Assembly: GCA_009841265.1 (NCBI GenBank)
Contig: VXMB01000001.1
Span: 248,001 to 312,000 of the forward strand
DNA length: 64,000 bases
Reading direction: 5' to 3'
From: Gemmatimonadota bacterium
GTDB lineage: Bacteria; JAAXHH01
Positions 18,884 to 28,846 of this stretch are shown piece by piece. A program made the position numbers and the translations under genes. Numbering within the stretch: the first letter of the stretch is position 1; every line of letters starts with the position of its first letter. Below the pieces are notes generated by a model. That model worked only from the letters and a program-made list of their open reading frames with translations, was not told the origin of the DNA and ran no database searches.

Positions 18884-19981
18884 ATGTCCAGACCTCCATA
18901 CTCCGAAATCGTAGCGAACCTGCCTTCCGTGACCCCCTTCGTGGGTCCCGAAACCATCGAACGACAGCAGGGTAAACCGTTTCGGGTGCGCATCGGCGCC
19001 AACGAAAGCGCCTTCGGCGTATCGCCCCGGGCCGCGGCGGCCATGAGTGAAGCCGCGCGGGGCGTTGCCTGGTACTGCGACCCGGAAGGCTATGAACTGC
19101 GGGCCGAACTGGCCGCGATGCACGGCGTGGACATCGAGAACGTGACCCTCGGCGCAGGGATCGACGACCTGCTGGGGCTGATCGTCCGCATGTACATGGA
19201 CCCGGGCGACGCGGTCGCCGCGTCCCTCGGATGCTACCCCACCTTCGTCTATCACGTCGACGGCTTCGGCGGCAGGCTGGAAACGGCGCCCTACCGCAAC
19301 GACCGCAACGATTTGACGGCGCTGACGGACCTGGCCGCGAAACAGAAGGCCTCCATCCTCTACCTGTCCAATCCGGACAACCCGACGGGTTCTTACTACG
19401 GCAGCAACGCCATCTCCGATCTCCTGGACCGCGTGCCGCCCGAATGCCTCTTCATTCTCGACGAGGCCTACCTCGACTTTGTGCCGCCGGACACCATACT
19501 CCCCATCGACGTGGACGACCCCCGGCTGATCCGGGTGCGCACCTTCTCCAAGGCCCACGGAATGGCCGGTGCCCGGGTTGGTTACGCCATCGCCCACCGG
19601 GATGTCATCCGGACCTTCGACAAAGTCCGCCTGCATTTCGGCGTGAGCCTGGTGGCACAGGCCGGTGCGCTGGCCTCCCTGCGCGACCCGGAATTCGTGG
19701 CGAGCGTGGTAAAGGCCGTGGAAGCGGGTCGGGAAGACTACCGGGAACTGGCCGCGGACGCGGGGATTTCCTCGCTGCCTTCCCAGACCAATTTCGTCGC
19801 CTTCGATTTCGGTACGGGCGAACGGGCAGGCGAGGTGATGAACACCCTCATCGAGTTGGGCGTATTCCTGAGAAAGCCCGCCGCGCCAGGACTGGACCGC
19901 CTGGTCCGGGTCACGGTGGGCACGCCCGGTGACCGGGCCGTCTTCTCGGAGCTGTTCCGGGAGGTCATGAACGGGGCGTAG
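18884..19981 (+). CDS. hisC: histidinol-phosphate aminotransferase-like PLP enzyme (HisC family)
   Basis: A 365-aa fold-type I aminotransferase. PLP-site residues are in family position: LSNPDNPTGS (162-170), Asp193 and Tyr196 in LDEAYLDF, Lys223 in TFSKAHGMAGARVGY, and the early substrate motif GANESAFG. HisC transfers an amino group between histidinol phosphate and 2-oxoglutarate in histidine synthesis. No other his gene is nearby, and many HisC-like proteins act on aromatic amino acids, so the exact substrate is provisional. It starts 55 bases after the aldolase stop and may be cotranscribed. Confidence 0.8.
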   Translation: MSRPPYSEIVANLPSVTPFVGPETIERQQGKPFRVRIGANESAFGVSPRAAAAMSEAARGVAWYCDPEGYELRAELAAMHGVDIENVTLGAGIDDLLGLIVRMYMDPGDAVAASLGCYPTFVYHVDGFGGRLETAPYRNDRNDLTALTDLAAKQKASILYLSNPDNPTGSYYGSNAISDLLDRVPPECLFILDEAYLDFVPPDTILPIDVDDPRLIRVRTFSKAHGMAGARVGYAIAHRDVIRTFDKVRLHFGVSLVAQAGALASLRDPEFVASVVKAVEAGREDYRELAADAGISSLPSQTNFVAFDFGTGERAGEVMNTLIELGVFLRKPAAPGLDRLVRVTVGTPGDRAVFSELFREVMNGA

Positions 19982-20091
19982 GCTGCGGGCTGGGGGGCTC
20001 GCCAAAGAAGGCAGACCAAGACAGGCGGACGGAATCCCAAAATCGGTAAATCAGGTAATCACGAGGTAGACCGGGGGAGGACGCTCCAACG

Positions 20092-20829
20092 GTGGTCGAT
20101 CTCGAATTCTTCAAGCAAAACGGCTACGTAAATCTCGGACAGCCCTTTTCGCCGGTAGAGGTCAGTCGCTTCGTCGAACTGTACGACCGCGACCGGTCGG
20201 AGACGGGGTATTTCTGGCGACCCATCGCCTTCGACGGCCACCAGAGCGTGAACTGCGAGCCGCTCATCTCCTCCCCGGAATTCGACGGGCTCATTCGCCA
20301 TCCCACGCTCATCGACCCGATCGAGACCATCTTCGAAGGGCCCAGTTGCCTCGCGGAGGCCTGCCTGCGGCACATGGCGCCGCATGACGGCGACCCGGTG
20401 GAGGTCTGGCACCGTGACCGGCGGCACATGACCGACCGGCCCTACCGGTGCGGTTACCTCCACATGATGCTATACCTGTCCGACGTAAGCGAGGAAACGC
20501 ACTGCTTTTCGATCTCGCCTGAACCCTGCGACGGACCCATACTGGAAATTGAGGAACAGGTCAAAGAGCGCGGCGGCATACCCCTCCACGGTCCGGTCGG
20601 CACGGTCATCCTTTTCAACCTGTCCGCAGTCCACGCTGCCACCGTGAGGAAAACCACCCACGAACGCAAGTCCGTCCAGGTCTACTACGGCCATCGCGAC
20701 GGACCAGTCCTCAGTCAGCACACCACCATCCCCACCGGCCTCTGGCGCGACCACCCCGATCCTGAAGTGCGAGGGTTCTACAGCCTGCTCAACACGCGTT
20801 CGCGGAAGTTCGCCGAGGCGTTTGGCTAG
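20092..20829 (+). CDS. phytanoyl-CoA dioxygenase (PhyH)-family oxygenase
   Basis: A 245-aa Fe(II)/2-oxoglutarate dioxygenase. The iron-binding H-x-D is seen as WHRDRR, and the distal histidine and oxoglutarate arginine are in NLSAVHAATVRKTTHERKSVQ. The N-terminus VDLEFFKQNGYV is typical of bacterial PhyH proteins. The start is GTG 20092, supported by GGGGGAGG at 20073-20080. Substrates of bacterial PhyH proteins are mostly unknown. It is convergent with the PLP desulfhydrase gene. Confidence 0.85.
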   Translation: MVDLEFFKQNGYVNLGQPFSPVEVSRFVELYDRDRSETGYFWRPIAFDGHQSVNCEPLISSPEFDGLIRHPTLIDPIETIFEGPSCLAEACLRHMAPHDGDPVEVWHRDRRHMTDRPYRCGYLHMMLYLSDVSEETHCFSISPEPCDGPILEIEEQVKERGGIPLHGPVGTVILFNLSAVHAATVRKTTHERKSVQVYYGHRDGPVLSQHTTIPTGLWRDHPDPEVRGFYSLLNTRSRKFAEAFG

Positions 20830-20849
20830 CGTTCCAGGCCCGTCGATTC

Positions 20850-21893
20850 TCACGGCACATCCGACAGCCAGCTCCCCAGCTTGTCTCCATAGGCAAAGAT
20901 GGCCGGCAGACCGCCGGTATGAATGAAGAGCACCCGGCTGCCCTCTGCGATCACGCCGGATCGCACATGGTCGATGAGTCCCGCCATCGTCTTGCCGGTG
21001 TAGACCGGGTCGAGGAGCAACCCCTCCTGGCGGGCCGCCAGCGCGATCGCCTCGCGCACCGCGTCGTTGAGCCGGCCATAACCGGGTGCCAGAACGCCGT
21101 CGTACGCCATGACGTCATCCGCGTCGAACACCTCCGGCCGTTCGATCATCGAGGCGAGTTCCACCGCAACCTTTCTTACGCGAGCTACCTGGCTGTCGGC
21201 GTCGCGCCGCACACAGATGCCGTATACCGGGGTCTCCTTGCCCAGGGCCCGGAAGCCTACCAGCAGCCCGGCGTGGGTCAGGGCGCTGCCCGTGGGACAG
21301 ACCACGGCGTCAAACGCTAAGTCGAGGTCCCGGGCCTGCGCCAGGGTCTCCTCGGCCGCGAGCACGTATCCGAGCGCGCCGAGCGGGGGATGGGCGGGGG
21401 CGAGATGGATCACATAGGGCCTGCGGCCTTCCTCCGCAAGCGATTGGGCAAGCAGGTCCAGTGACGCGTCCGCCGCAGGCTCGTCGTCGCCGACCGGGAA
21501 GGAATGCAGCTTCGCTCCGAAAAGCCGGTCGAGCAGCACGTTGCCGGATGATCGATGGAGGGCGTCCACGTCGGGTACGCGCTCTTCCAGCTGAATGTGG
21601 GTTTCCATGCCGAGCCGGCGTCCGGCGGCCGCAGCCACGCGGACGTAGTTCGACTGCACCGCGCTGGTGATCAACAGGGTGTCGGCATCCCGTTTCTGCG
21701 CCTCGCCCAGGGGGAATTCGAGCTGGCGGACCTTGTTGCCGCCCAGGGCCAGTCCCGTGCAGTCGTCGCGCTTGATCCACAGCTCGATGCCGAGGGCCGC
21801 ACTCAGGCGGGATGCGGGATCCAGCGGCGTCGGCACATGGCCCAGCCGGACCCGGGGAAACTTGTCGATGGCTTTGGTTAACGGGCTGGTCAT
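20850..21893 (-). CDS. D-cysteine desulfhydrase / ACC deaminase-family PLP enzyme
   Basis: A 347-aa fold-type II PLP enzyme. The cofactor lysine is Lys54 in LALGGNKVRQLEF, followed by SAVQSNYVRVAAAAGRRLGM, the phosphate- and substrate-binding loop of this family. VCPTGSALTHAGLLVGF replaces the glycine-rich loop, and LFIHTGGLPAIFAY closes the protein. Members degrade D-cysteine to pyruvate, sulfide and ammonia, or deaminate ACC; DcyD-like activity is the commoner outcome for this arrangement. It lies 30 bases downstream of the GH32 gene on the same strand, so the two may be one transcript. Confidence 0.82.
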   Translation of the reverse strand: MTSPLTKAIDKFPRVRLGHVPTPLDPASRLSAALGIELWIKRDDCTGLALGGNKVRQLEFPLGEAQKRDADTLLITSAVQSNYVRVAAAAGRRLGMETHIQLEERVPDVDALHRSSGNVLLDRLFGAKLHSFPVGDDEPAADASLDLLAQSLAEEGRRPYVIHLAPAHPPLGALGYVLAAEETLAQARDLDLAFDAVVCPTGSALTHAGLLVGFRALGKETPVYGICVRRDADSQVARVRKVAVELASMIERPEVFDADDVMAYDGVLAPGYGRLNDAVREAIALAARQEGLLLDPVYTGKTMAGLIDHVRSGVIAEGSRVLFIHTGGLPAIFAYGDKLGSWLSDVP

Positions 21894-21923
21894 CTTGTCG
21901 ATTGCGCGTCATTCATGAGTTAT

Positions 21924-23429
21924 TTACGAGTTTTCCCACGCGGACCGGAGTTCGTGCACGGTCAGCGAGACGATGCGTAGGCCTCCGTGCACGCTTACGC
22001 CGTGCACGCTTTCGCCGTCCGCCTTCAGAGCCAGCCGGTGATTGGTCGCGGCCGGCAGGAAGCAGAACGACATGGACACCTCCCCCTGGTTGCCGAAGAT
22101 CTCCAGCGAGGTCCGGTCGATCAGCAATTGAAGGCTGACGCGGCCGTCGATCGTACGTAGCGCCGCGGTTTTCCCCATACAAGACAACGTTTGCGCTTCC
22201 GCATCGTATTCTACGGTATGTCCCTGCACTTCGATGGTGAAACCTCTGGCACCGGCCGACTCGCTGTCGTCGCCGCCCGATTTGCCGCGACCGCCGACAT
22301 CAATCACCAACCGCACGTCGAACAGGTCGCCCTCGTCTGCCAGGACGAGCCGGCTTTCAGCCTCGCGCAGGTCCGTGACCGCGTAGCTGCTGATTTCTCC
22401 CGATGCGTATCGCTGCTGGAACTGTTCGGCCGCCATGGCCGCCAGGTCGCCGGCGGGCCAGGTGCGCGTCCCGGTATGCAGTAGTTCGATTTCCCGCACC
22501 GGTTCCCTGCACAACCGGATCCCGTCCGGCAGCGTCCTGAGCGTCAGTTCAACCGGGAACGACATCTGCTGGTTGAAGGGCATGGCCGGGTACCGGCCGC
22601 CCCGCATCCACGAGATCTGGATCCGCCGGCCGTCCTCCGCCGGGATGTCGCTCCAGGTCTGGGCGGCGTAACCGTTGGCGCCTTGCTCCGCCTGCAGGAC
22701 GTCCGTCTCGGGCGCGTAGGTCTGACCGTCGAAGCGCCCGAGCAGGTAGCCGCCGCTCGCGCCCCAGAAGACCCACCTGGTGTCCGAAGGGTCTCCATCC
22801 ACCGGCAGCTCGAAAAAATCGGGACATTCAGACACGCCGGGCAACGTCAGGTCCTGCAGGTGCGTCCAGGACTTGAGATCCGGGGACGCGAACAGGGCGT
22901 AGTCGTTACCGTCCATGAACAGCGTCATGATCCATCGCGAAGTCGGTTCGTGCCAGACCACCTTTGGATCGCGGTTCTCCGCCCGGACGTGACCGATGAC
23001 CGGATTGCCTGCATACTTTGTCCACGTCCGGCCGCGGTCGTTGCTATAGGCTATACATTGTATACACCGGCGTTCAGGGAACACCCTTTCGCCGCCCGCC
23101 GTGTAGAAAGCGATCAGCGGCGGCGCGTCTCCGTCCCGGAACCCGCCGGTGTCGTGATGGTCCACAGCCGCGGATCCCGACCACATCCAGCCCGTTTCGT
23201 CCACGTCCAGCGCGGCGGTGTGAAGCTGTTTCCAGTGGACCAGGTCCGTGCTGACCGCGTGTCCCCAGGTCGTGCGGCCGTGCACCATGCTGCCGGGCGT
23301 GTGCTGGAAGTAGAGGTGGTACTCCCCGTCGGCATACACCAGACCGTTGGGATCGTTGATCCAGTGTTTCTTCGCCGTGAAGTGGAATTGGGGGCGGAGA
23401 GCTTCCCGGTAGAGGGTGTCGCTGGTCAT
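21924..23429 (-). CDS. glycoside hydrolase family 32 (sucrose/fructan hydrolase)
   Basis: A 501-aa protein with the three GH32 acidic motifs: nucleophile Asp26 in WINDPNG, the transition-state stabiliser in NRDPKV, and the acid/base glutamate in SECPDFFELP. GH32 enzymes cleave beta-fructosyl bonds in sucrose, inulin or levan. A C-terminal beta-sandwich starts near residue 330. No signal peptide is visible, so a cytoplasmic sucrose(-6-phosphate) hydrolase is most likely. A run of GGRGKSGGDDSES near residue 400 is a low-complexity insert. No PTS or sucrose permease is adjacent. Confidence 0.92.
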   Translation of the reverse strand: MTSDTLYREALRPQFHFTAKKHWINDPNGLVYADGEYHLYFQHTPGSMVHGRTTWGHAVSTDLVHWKQLHTAALDVDETGWMWSGSAAVDHHDTGGFRDGDAPPLIAFYTAGGERVFPERRCIQCIAYSNDRGRTWTKYAGNPVIGHVRAENRDPKVVWHEPTSRWIMTLFMDGNDYALFASPDLKSWTHLQDLTLPGVSECPDFFELPVDGDPSDTRWVFWGASGGYLLGRFDGQTYAPETDVLQAEQGANGYAAQTWSDIPAEDGRRIQISWMRGGRYPAMPFNQQMSFPVELTLRTLPDGIRLCREPVREIELLHTGTRTWPAGDLAAMAAEQFQQRYASGEISSYAVTDLREAESRLVLADEGDLFDVRLVIDVGGRGKSGGDDSESAGARGFTIEVQGHTVEYDAEAQTLSCMGKTAALRTIDGRVSLQLLIDRTSLEIFGNQGEVSMSFCFLPAATNHRLALKADGESVHGVSVHGGLRIVSLTVHELRSAWENS

Positions 23430-23555
23430 CGCGGTTTATCCAGGCTTCGACGGCCGGGCGGGCGGTGACAGTTTAAGAGGCTTCCGGTCGGCTGGACGGG
23501 CACCGGCCGATCCGCGCCGGATTCCGGCCTCGGTCGATTCGCGACGGCACGGCCG

Positions 23556-24104
23556 TCACACGTTGGTCTCGATCAGCCGCACACTTTGCGCGTCCAGTTG
23601 CGTGTAGTCGATGACCTCAAACCGGTTGCCGTCGACGTCGGTGAGCAGAAGCCGCGTATCCGACGCCCAGTGGGTGTTCTCGTGGCCGCGGATGACGAAC
23701 TCGCGCTTGCCCCGGTCGGTCATGACGTCCCAGTAGGTGACGCCGTATTCCATCTGTATGGAGTTTACCCGTTCGATCGTCGCCCGAAGGTACCGGTGGG
23801 CGAGCTCCTCCTCGATGACCTTGCGGGAATCTTCGTCCAGGTCGTTCAGGTCCCTGATGAAGGCCACTTCCTCGTTCTTGATGTCCAGGAGCGACACGTA
23901 CCGGTCCGAGTGGGCCATGGGGGAGGCGTTGACCGGCCGGACGCGGATGTAGGACCGCTCGTCGCGGACCGTCATGCGCACGGTGTTCTTCGGCGCCCGG
24001 AAGACCCGGATCTCGCTCGCCTGGTAGGGTTCGACGGGGGCGTTCTCGATCCCCGTTTCGAATTCAAAGGTGTCCGGCGTTTCCACGCCAGGTTCATCCG
24101 GCAT
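23556..24104 (-). CDS. DUF1854 family protein
   Basis: A 182-aa soluble acidic protein. Conserved-looking segments are RVRPVNASPMAHSDRYVSLLDIKNEEV-type text (about 75-102) and the C-terminal LLLTDVDGNRFEVIDY. The pairing with zinc-ribbon ABC half-transporters matches the DUF1854 family, which I recall being annotated as associated with cyanophycin metabolism; no cyanophycin synthetase is in this window. The role is unknown. It starts 14 bases after the stop of the second ABC gene and ends the three-gene operon. Confidence 0.65.
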   Translation of the reverse strand: MPDEPGVETPDTFEFETGIENAPVEPYQASEIRVFRAPKNTVRMTVRDERSYIRVRPVNASPMAHSDRYVSLLDIKNEEVAFIRDLNDLDEDSRKVIEEELAHRYLRATIERVNSIQMEYGVTYWDVMTDRGKREFVIRGHENTHWASDTRLLLTDVDGNRFEVIDYTQLDAQSVRLIETNV

Positions 24105-24118
24105 CTCGATCTCCCCGC

Positions 24119-26431
24119 TCAGTTTGTATGTCCATTGGCGCCGCGGTTCGGGTCGGCCTTGCCCCCGCCCACGGCCATGACGGCGGTGCTCGCCCGCTGG
24201 GTTTCGACCATACGGTAGAAGTGGCCCTTCATGTCCAGCAGTTCCTCGTGGGTGCCCGTCTCCACGATCTTTCCCGCGTCCAGCACCACCAGCCGGTCTG
24301 CCCGGCGGAGGGTTGAAAGCCGGTGGGCGATGGCAAAGGTCGTCCGGCCCTTCACGAGATTGGCGATGGCCTCCTGGATAAGCTTCTCCGTGTGGGTGTC
24401 CACCGAGGAGGTGGCCTCGTCCAGGACCAGGATGCGGGGGTCGTGGATGATAGCCCGCGCGATGGCGATCCGCTGTTTTTCGCCACCCGACAGTTCCTTG
24501 CCGTTCTCGCCGATCTGGGTGTCGTATCCGTCGGGCTTCGCGCAGATGAAATCGTGGGCGTTCGCGGTCCGGGCCGCCCGCATGATCTGCTCGAGCGAGG
24601 CGTCCGGACTGCTGTACCGGATGTTCTCCGCGATGGATCCGCTGAAGAAATAGGAGTCCTGCAGCACGACGCCGATCTGCCTTCGCAGGTCTTCAAGGCC
24701 GATGTCCCGGATCGGCACTCCGTCGATCTCCAGGTTGCCGTCGTCGATATCGTAGAACCGGCAGAGCAGGTTGGTCATCGTCGTCTTGCCCGATCCGGAC
24801 TTGCCCACAAGCCCGATCATCTCGCCGGGCTGCACGTGGAGGCTGATGTCGTGGAGGACGGGCTTGCCCGCCTCGTAGGCGAAGGTCACGTCTTCGAATT
24901 CCACCTCGGCCTTCATGTCCTTCATCTCGACCGGGTCGTCCCGGTCCTCGGTTTCCGCCGGGGTGTCGACGATTTCGAAGACCTTCTCCGCGCCGCTCAT
25001 GGCCCGGCTCGACCAGGTGTTCAGCTCGCCGAACCACCGAAGGGGTTCGTACAGCATCCAGAGGTAGGCAATGAACATGATGAGGGCGCCGGTGGTGAAG
25101 GTACCGTCGATGCGGGCGATTCCCCCGTAATACCAGACCAGGATCAGCCCGGACGTCGTAAGCATGCTGACCGTGCTGAAGAAGACGGCCGCTTCCTTCT
25201 CGCTCTCGAAATCGCCCCGGAAGACCCCTTCATTGCTGCTTCTGAACCGGCGCATCTCCCGTTTTTCCTGGACGAAGGTCTTTACGACGCGTACCGAGGA
25301 GAGCATCTCGCCCGCCATGCCCACCAGCTTGCCCCAGCGGTAGTATTTCGTCCGGAAAGCCCGGATCAGCCGGATCCAGAAGTACCACCCGCCGGTGACG
25401 AGCAGGGGTATGGGGATGAGCACCAGGAGCGTCAGTTGCCAGCTGGTCAAGAAAAGCAGGACCAGGATGCCCACCAGGAGCAGGAGATTGGTCAGGATAT
25501 AGGGCACGCCGTCGACCAGGAACCACATCATGCTCTCCGTGTCGTTGGACACCCGCGAGATCAGGGATCCCACCTGCCGCTTGTTGTAGAACTTCATGCT
25601 CAGCCGGGAGAGGTTCTCGTACAGGTCCTCGCGGACGGACACGATCACGCGGCCGCCGAGCCAGACGGAAAGCCGGTCCTTGAAGATCTCCAGGACGAAG
25701 GATACCAGGCGGATGACCGCGTAGGCGCCGACGAGCAGATAGAGGAACGAGAACGGGTCCCCGGGGGCGCCGGCGGCCGGGTCCCCGGAGGCGCCGGCGG
25801 CCGGGTCCTCGAGTACGTCGATGATAAGCCGCATGATGTAAGGCGGAGCGAGTTCGGCCAGGGTGAACAGGAGCGACAGGAAGACCATCATCGCGAGTTT
25901 GGCCTTGAAGGGCACGGCGTATCGGGCGATCCGCCGCATCATCGCGAGCCGGTTGGTGCATGCCGAACAGATCCCGTTCGGCTCGGGCAGGAGGCGCCCG
26001 CACCGGTCGCACCGGGTCTTGTCCACCTCCCCCTGCATGTCGACCGGGTCATCCTTGATGAACTGATCGATACCCCGGGCGATCCGCGCGAACTTGGCGC
26101 GCTGGGACGGGGTGTAGCGGATGACCTCGACCTCTTCGTTCCCGATCACCACGTTGATCCGGCCCGAGCCGACCAGTTCTTCCACGGCGGCGCTGTTGGC
26201 ATCGGACAACTCGATGGACGCGTCCCCGTTTCCTGTGCCTGCCCCGTTCGAATCGAACCGTAACACGCGCTGGTCCGTCACCAGGAGCCAGCGTTCCTCG
26301 AAGCGCAGGTCTTCCGTCAGGTCGGTCGCCGCGGCGATTCGGACGGACTCTCCTTCGCGCAGCGCTTCCCGGCATCGGTCGGCCAGCGCGGCAGGCATCC
26401 TCTCCTGGTAGGTGGTCGCGGTGTCGGTCAT
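24119..26431 (-). CDS. ABC half-transporter with N-terminal zinc ribbon (second of pair)
   Basis: A 770-aa exporter-type ABC protein. Residues 1-130 are an unusual soluble domain; a Cys4 zinc ribbon follows (Cys141, Cys144, Cys155, Cys158). Six membrane helices span about 170-460. The nucleotide-binding domain has Walker A GKSGSGKTT, signature LSGGEKQR and Walker B ILVLDEATSSVD. A linker in the membrane domain carries 8-residue repeats DPAAGASG/DPAAGAPG. The ATG at 26431 overlaps the stop of the upstream ABC gene (ATGA), strongly suggesting a heterodimer. The substrate is unknown. Confidence 0.85.
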   Translation of the reverse strand: MTDTATTYQERMPAALADRCREALREGESVRIAAATDLTEDLRFEERWLLVTDQRVLRFDSNGAGTGNGDASIELSDANSAAVEELVGSGRINVVIGNEEVEVIRYTPSQRAKFARIARGIDQFIKDDPVDMQGEVDKTRCDRCGRLLPEPNGICSACTNRLAMMRRIARYAVPFKAKLAMMVFLSLLFTLAELAPPYIMRLIIDVLEDPAAGASGDPAAGAPGDPFSFLYLLVGAYAVIRLVSFVLEIFKDRLSVWLGGRVIVSVREDLYENLSRLSMKFYNKRQVGSLISRVSNDTESMMWFLVDGVPYILTNLLLLVGILVLLFLTSWQLTLLVLIPIPLLVTGGWYFWIRLIRAFRTKYYRWGKLVGMAGEMLSSVRVVKTFVQEKREMRRFRSSNEGVFRGDFESEKEAAVFFSTVSMLTTSGLILVWYYGGIARIDGTFTTGALIMFIAYLWMLYEPLRWFGELNTWSSRAMSGAEKVFEIVDTPAETEDRDDPVEMKDMKAEVEFEDVTFAYEAGKPVLHDISLHVQPGEMIGLVGKSGSGKTTMTNLLCRFYDIDDGNLEIDGVPIRDIGLEDLRRQIGVVLQDSYFFSGSIAENIRYSSPDASLEQIMRAARTANAHDFICAKPDGYDTQIGENGKELSGGEKQRIAIARAIIHDPRILVLDEATSSVDTHTEKLIQEAIANLVKGRTTFAIAHRLSTLRRADRLVVLDAGKIVETGTHEELLDMKGHFYRMVETQRASTAVMAVGGGKADPNRGANGHTN
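25755..25802. repeat. 24-bp tandem repeat in ABC transporter gene
   Basis: Two nearly identical 24-base units and the start of a third, encoding DPAAGASG and DPAAGAPG between membrane helices. The unit length preserves the frame. Confidence 0.7.
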
Positions 26432-28629
26432 GCCACCTCCATGATCTCGGATGTGGCCTTCTGCAGGCGCACCAGGTGATGGAAATGGCCGCGGTTCGCG
26501 ATCAGTTCTTCGTGGGTGCCTTCCTCGACGACCCGGCCCTGCTCCAGCACCACCAGCCGGTCGGCGTCCCGCAGCGTGGACAGGCGATGGGCGATGGCGA
26601 TCGTCGTGCGCCCCTTGATCAACCGCGCGATGGCTTCCTGGAGCTGTTTCTCCGTCTCGGCGTCCACCGAGGACGTCGCCTCGTCCAGGATCAGGATGCG
26701 GGGGTCGTGGAGGATCGCCCGGGCGATGGATACGCGCTGCTTCTCGCCGCCCGACAGCCCCGTGCCCTTATCCCCGAGAATCGTATCGTATCCATCGGGC
26801 TTCGCGAGGATGAAGTTGTGGGCGTTGGCCGCCCGGGCCGCCGCCATGATGTCCTCGAAACTCGCGGCGGGCTTTCCGTAGGCGATGTTCTCCCGGATCG
26901 TCCCGTTGAAAAGGATCGGTTCCTGCAGGACGACGCCGATATGGCCCCGCAGGTCTTCGAGCCGGATGTCCCGGAGGTCCACGCCGTCCAGCGTGATCGA
27001 ACCGTAGTTCACGTCGTAGAACCGGCAGATGAGGTTTATGGTCGTACTCTTCCCGGCGCCCGACTTTCCGACCAGGCCGATCATTTCGCCGGGCCGGATA
27101 TGTAGATTGACGTCCCGCAGCACCGGCAGCGCGGCGTCGTACCCGAACGTCACATCCTGGAACTTGATCTCGCCCCGCGTCTGCAACATCTGCTTCGCGT
27201 TCTTGTCCTCGTAATTCTCCGGTTCCATGTCGATGAGCTCGAAGACCCGTTCAGCGGCGCTCATGGCCCGCGTCATCCAGCTGTTGACCCGACCGAGCCA
27301 CCGCAGCGGACCGTAGAACATCTGCAGGTAGAAGTAGAACAGTATCAGCTCACCCAGGGTGAGTTCCTGTCCGAGCACCTGCCCGCCTCCCACCAGCCAC
27401 ACCACGACAAAGCCCAGGAAGTTCAGCAGGCCCATGGTGGAGAAGTAGTAGATCCACTGTTTCTCGGTCCAATACTCCAGGGCGAACATGTCCCTCGCGT
27501 TGCGCTTGAACCGGCCGACCTCCCTGTTCTCCTGGGCGAAGGCCTTGACGATACGAATGCCCGAAAGGGATTCCTGGATGTGGGTGAAGAACCCTTCCCA
27601 CTGGCGCCACATCCGGGTGTAATAGGTCCGCAACCTCCGGTAGAGGACCCGGCCCCATATGACGATGAGCGGCACGGGGATGAGGATGTAGAGTGTAAGC
27701 ACCCAGTTGGTGTAGAACAGCATGCCGATGATACCGAGCGTCGTCATCCAGCGGAGGATGAGGAAGGGCAGGCCGTCCACCAGGAAGCTGCGCACGTTCC
27801 GGGTGTCCCGCGTCACGCGCGAAAGCAGGCCGCCCGTCTTCTGCTTGTCGTGGAACCCCAGCGAAAGGTATTCGACGTGATGGTACACCTGGGCCCGGAT
27901 ATCCGCCACTACGCGGGCGCCCACCCAGGCCGTCAGCCAGCCGTTCGCCATCTCGCCCAGCCAGCGGAGTACGAGCAGGCCGGCCATGGCCGCGACGAAC
28001 CAGAACAGCAACTCCTTGTCACCGTTCTCGAAGGCGTCGTCGATGATGAGCTGCGTTATCTTGGGCGGGAGGAGTTCCGCCACGCTGAGCACGGCGAACA
28101 GCGCCACCATGGCGATGGCCTTGGTCCGGTGGGCACCCAGGTAGGAGCAGATCCGCTTGAGCATGCCCCACTTGCTGACGCAGGCGGGACACAGCCCGTC
28201 CCTGGTGGGCAGGCGCCTGCCGCAGGTTTCGCAGACCACCCGGGGGAACTCCGTCTTGACCTGAAACGGCTTTTCCTCGATGTGCTGCTCGATGCCGCGC
28301 TGCGCCTCGTTAAAGACGTCCACACGGCTCTGGGAATAGCGGATCAGCGGAATGGTGTCGTCGGCCGTGGAGACCTCCAGGCAGGAGCCGCCTACCAGGG
28401 GTTCCACCGCCACCCTGGTCAGGTCCTCCAGCGGCACGGCGATGTCGTCGCCGGCGCCGTTGAGTTCCAGGGCCATGACGCGTCGGTCGGTTACGATGAG
28501 CCAGGAGGGCTGGAACCGGCCTTTCGCGTCCAGGTCCGATTCCAGGGTGATGTGGATTTCTTCGTCGGTTTCCAGTACGGGGTAGAGTTTCTTTTGAATC
28601 TGATCCGGCAGGGGATCGGCCAGGCGCAT
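26428..28629 (-). CDS. ABC half-transporter with N-terminal zinc ribbon (first of pair)
   Basis: A 733-aa paralogue of the downstream ABC protein with the same layout: N-terminal soluble domain (SWLIVTDRRVMALEL parallels RWLLVTDQRVLRFD of its partner), Cys4 ribbon (Cys133, Cys136, Cys147, Cys150), six membrane helices and a nucleotide-binding domain with GKSGAGKST, LSGGEKQR and ILILDEATSSVD. I moved the start to ATG 28629 because AAAGGGAG lies 6 bases upstream and homology begins there. It is the first gene of an operon with its partner and DUF1854, probably forming a heterodimeric exporter in the inner membrane. Confidence 0.87.
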   Translation of the reverse strand: MRLADPLPDQIQKKLYPVLETDEEIHITLESDLDAKGRFQPSWLIVTDRRVMALELNGAGDDIAVPLEDLTRVAVEPLVGGSCLEVSTADDTIPLIRYSQSRVDVFNEAQRGIEQHIEEKPFQVKTEFPRVVCETCGRRLPTRDGLCPACVSKWGMLKRICSYLGAHRTKAIAMVALFAVLSVAELLPPKITQLIIDDAFENGDKELLFWFVAAMAGLLVLRWLGEMANGWLTAWVGARVVADIRAQVYHHVEYLSLGFHDKQKTGGLLSRVTRDTRNVRSFLVDGLPFLILRWMTTLGIIGMLFYTNWVLTLYILIPVPLIVIWGRVLYRRLRTYYTRMWRQWEGFFTHIQESLSGIRIVKAFAQENREVGRFKRNARDMFALEYWTEKQWIYYFSTMGLLNFLGFVVVWLVGGGQVLGQELTLGELILFYFYLQMFYGPLRWLGRVNSWMTRAMSAAERVFELIDMEPENYEDKNAKQMLQTRGEIKFQDVTFGYDAALPVLRDVNLHIRPGEMIGLVGKSGAGKSTTINLICRFYDVNYGSITLDGVDLRDIRLEDLRGHIGVVLQEPILFNGTIRENIAYGKPAASFEDIMAAARAANAHNFILAKPDGYDTILGDKGTGLSGGEKQRVSIARAILHDPRILILDEATSSVDAETEKQLQEAIARLIKGRTTIAIAHRLSTLRDADRLVVLEQGRVVEEGTHEELIANRGHFHHLVRLQKATSEIMEVA

Positions 28630-28846
28630 GTAACTCCCTTTGGCACCCTGCTGTGGGGATTGCCGCCGTGCGGGTTGAACGGAACCGGTCATATATCAAT
28701 AAAGTGGATGCATCCGTAACGATTCACTGCTTCGAATGCGATTTTAAATCCTGGGAAAGTGTGAGGGAATCGCGGCTCGCTCCAGTTCGCGAAGGTACAC
28801 TTTCTGAGCCCGAAAATCAAGGAAAAGCATCCTGCCGAATTGGTTT

